NCBI GenBank assembly: GCA_963170055.1
Contig: CAUJGJ010000403.1
Location: 175,001-225,000, forward strand
Direction of reading: 5' to 3'
Length of the DNA: 50,000 nt
From: Halisarca cf. caerulea
Lineage: Eukaryota; Porifera; Demospongiae; Chondrillida; Halisarcidae
The notes under the pieces were generated by a model, which was not told the origin of the DNA, ran no database searches, and saw only the letters and a program-made list of their open reading frames with translations. A program made the translations under genes and the position numbers. The stretch's first letter is position 1; the number at the start of each line of letters is the position of its first letter. Shown one piece after another: positions 49,747 to 50,000 of this stretch.

Positions 49747-50000
49747 TACATAATATATTACTTCGGTTTTAGGTACCCCCAACACTGCATATGATATTAT
49801 CTTATTATAATAAAGATAGGCCGATTTTTTGTTCGCAGTTCACTGACGCGCGCTTCGACTGACTGCGGACGACTGTTCACGATCGTCAACTGTAGGATCT
49901 GGAAAGAGCACGTAAGGCTCCTCTTCACTTTTACTTGCGAAATGGCGAAATTTCGAAAATAGCCCGTACAAGCCTACGAGCCGCCATATTCGGTTTACGG

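Larger units (their letters stand above)
45747..50000. other. Intergenic region after FNIP, no gene seen
   Basis: No exon can be supported. Contents: AT-rich unique DNA (45747-46600), a family B MITE, a CCCA run near 47506-47523, a GC-rich patch near 47625-47645, a 23-bp tandem array, a miRNA-like hairpin, family A MITE copy 2, and a more GC-rich segment with CpGs after 49840 that could be a promoter or 5' end of a gene beyond the window. Confidence 0.6.

Overview
This window is metazoan nuclear DNA: AT-rich, intron-rich, with GT-AG introns that keep reading phase, and full of microsatellites, minisatellites and short inverted-repeat transposons. Four animal-type protein genes can be built exon by exon. 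The gene families (CCP/sushi receptor, CABIT-SAM adaptor, PLP-binding protein, folliculin-interacting protein), fairly small introns and heavy non-autonomous DNA transposon load suggest an invertebrate. A sponge or another early-branching marine animal is my guess, but the species cannot be read from this sequence. There is no bacterial operon, CRISPR array, tRNA or rRNA that I can see.

Layout. (1) 1-3715, plus strand: the 3' part of a membrane protein with at least four CCP/sushi modules, one transmembrane helix and a short tail; its 5' end lies outside the window. (2) 3716-7526: intergenic, with a broken retroelement fragment on the minus strand and a ~0.9 kb punctuated TG array. (3) 7527-17934, minus strand: a seven-exon CABIT + SAM gene (GAREM-like adaptor, ~519 aa). 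(4) 17935-19955: a cluster of foldback elements. (5) 19956-24033, minus strand: a four-exon PLP homeostasis protein (PLPBP/YggS family, 242 aa); its first intron carries a 1.2 kb minisatellite with a higher-order period. (6) 24034-24807: a shared head-to-head promoter. (7) 24808-45746, plus strand: a 20-exon FNIP gene (~887 aa) whose introns hold a decayed Tc1/mariner element, several MITEs and a 1.3 kb 9-bp satellite. (8) 45747-50000: intergenic, with two MITEs, a 23-bp tandem array and a miRNA-like hairpin.

Functional reading. The GAREM-like gene is a growth-factor signalling scaffold by family; FNIP works with folliculin in AMPK/mTORC1/lysosome signalling; PLPBP handles vitamin B6. They are neighbours, not an operon. 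The most interesting points are: MiT/TFE-type E-boxes in the FNIP/PLPBP promoter; a MITE that seems to supply the branch point of a GAREM-like intron; a set of hairpins with unrelated stems but similar GGGC...GCCC centres; two satellites with regular higher-order periods; and a partly conserved cysteine cluster where vertebrate FNIP1 has its redox degron. I found no clearly new enzyme system. Exon boundaries are hand-derived from splice consensus and phase, not from transcripts.
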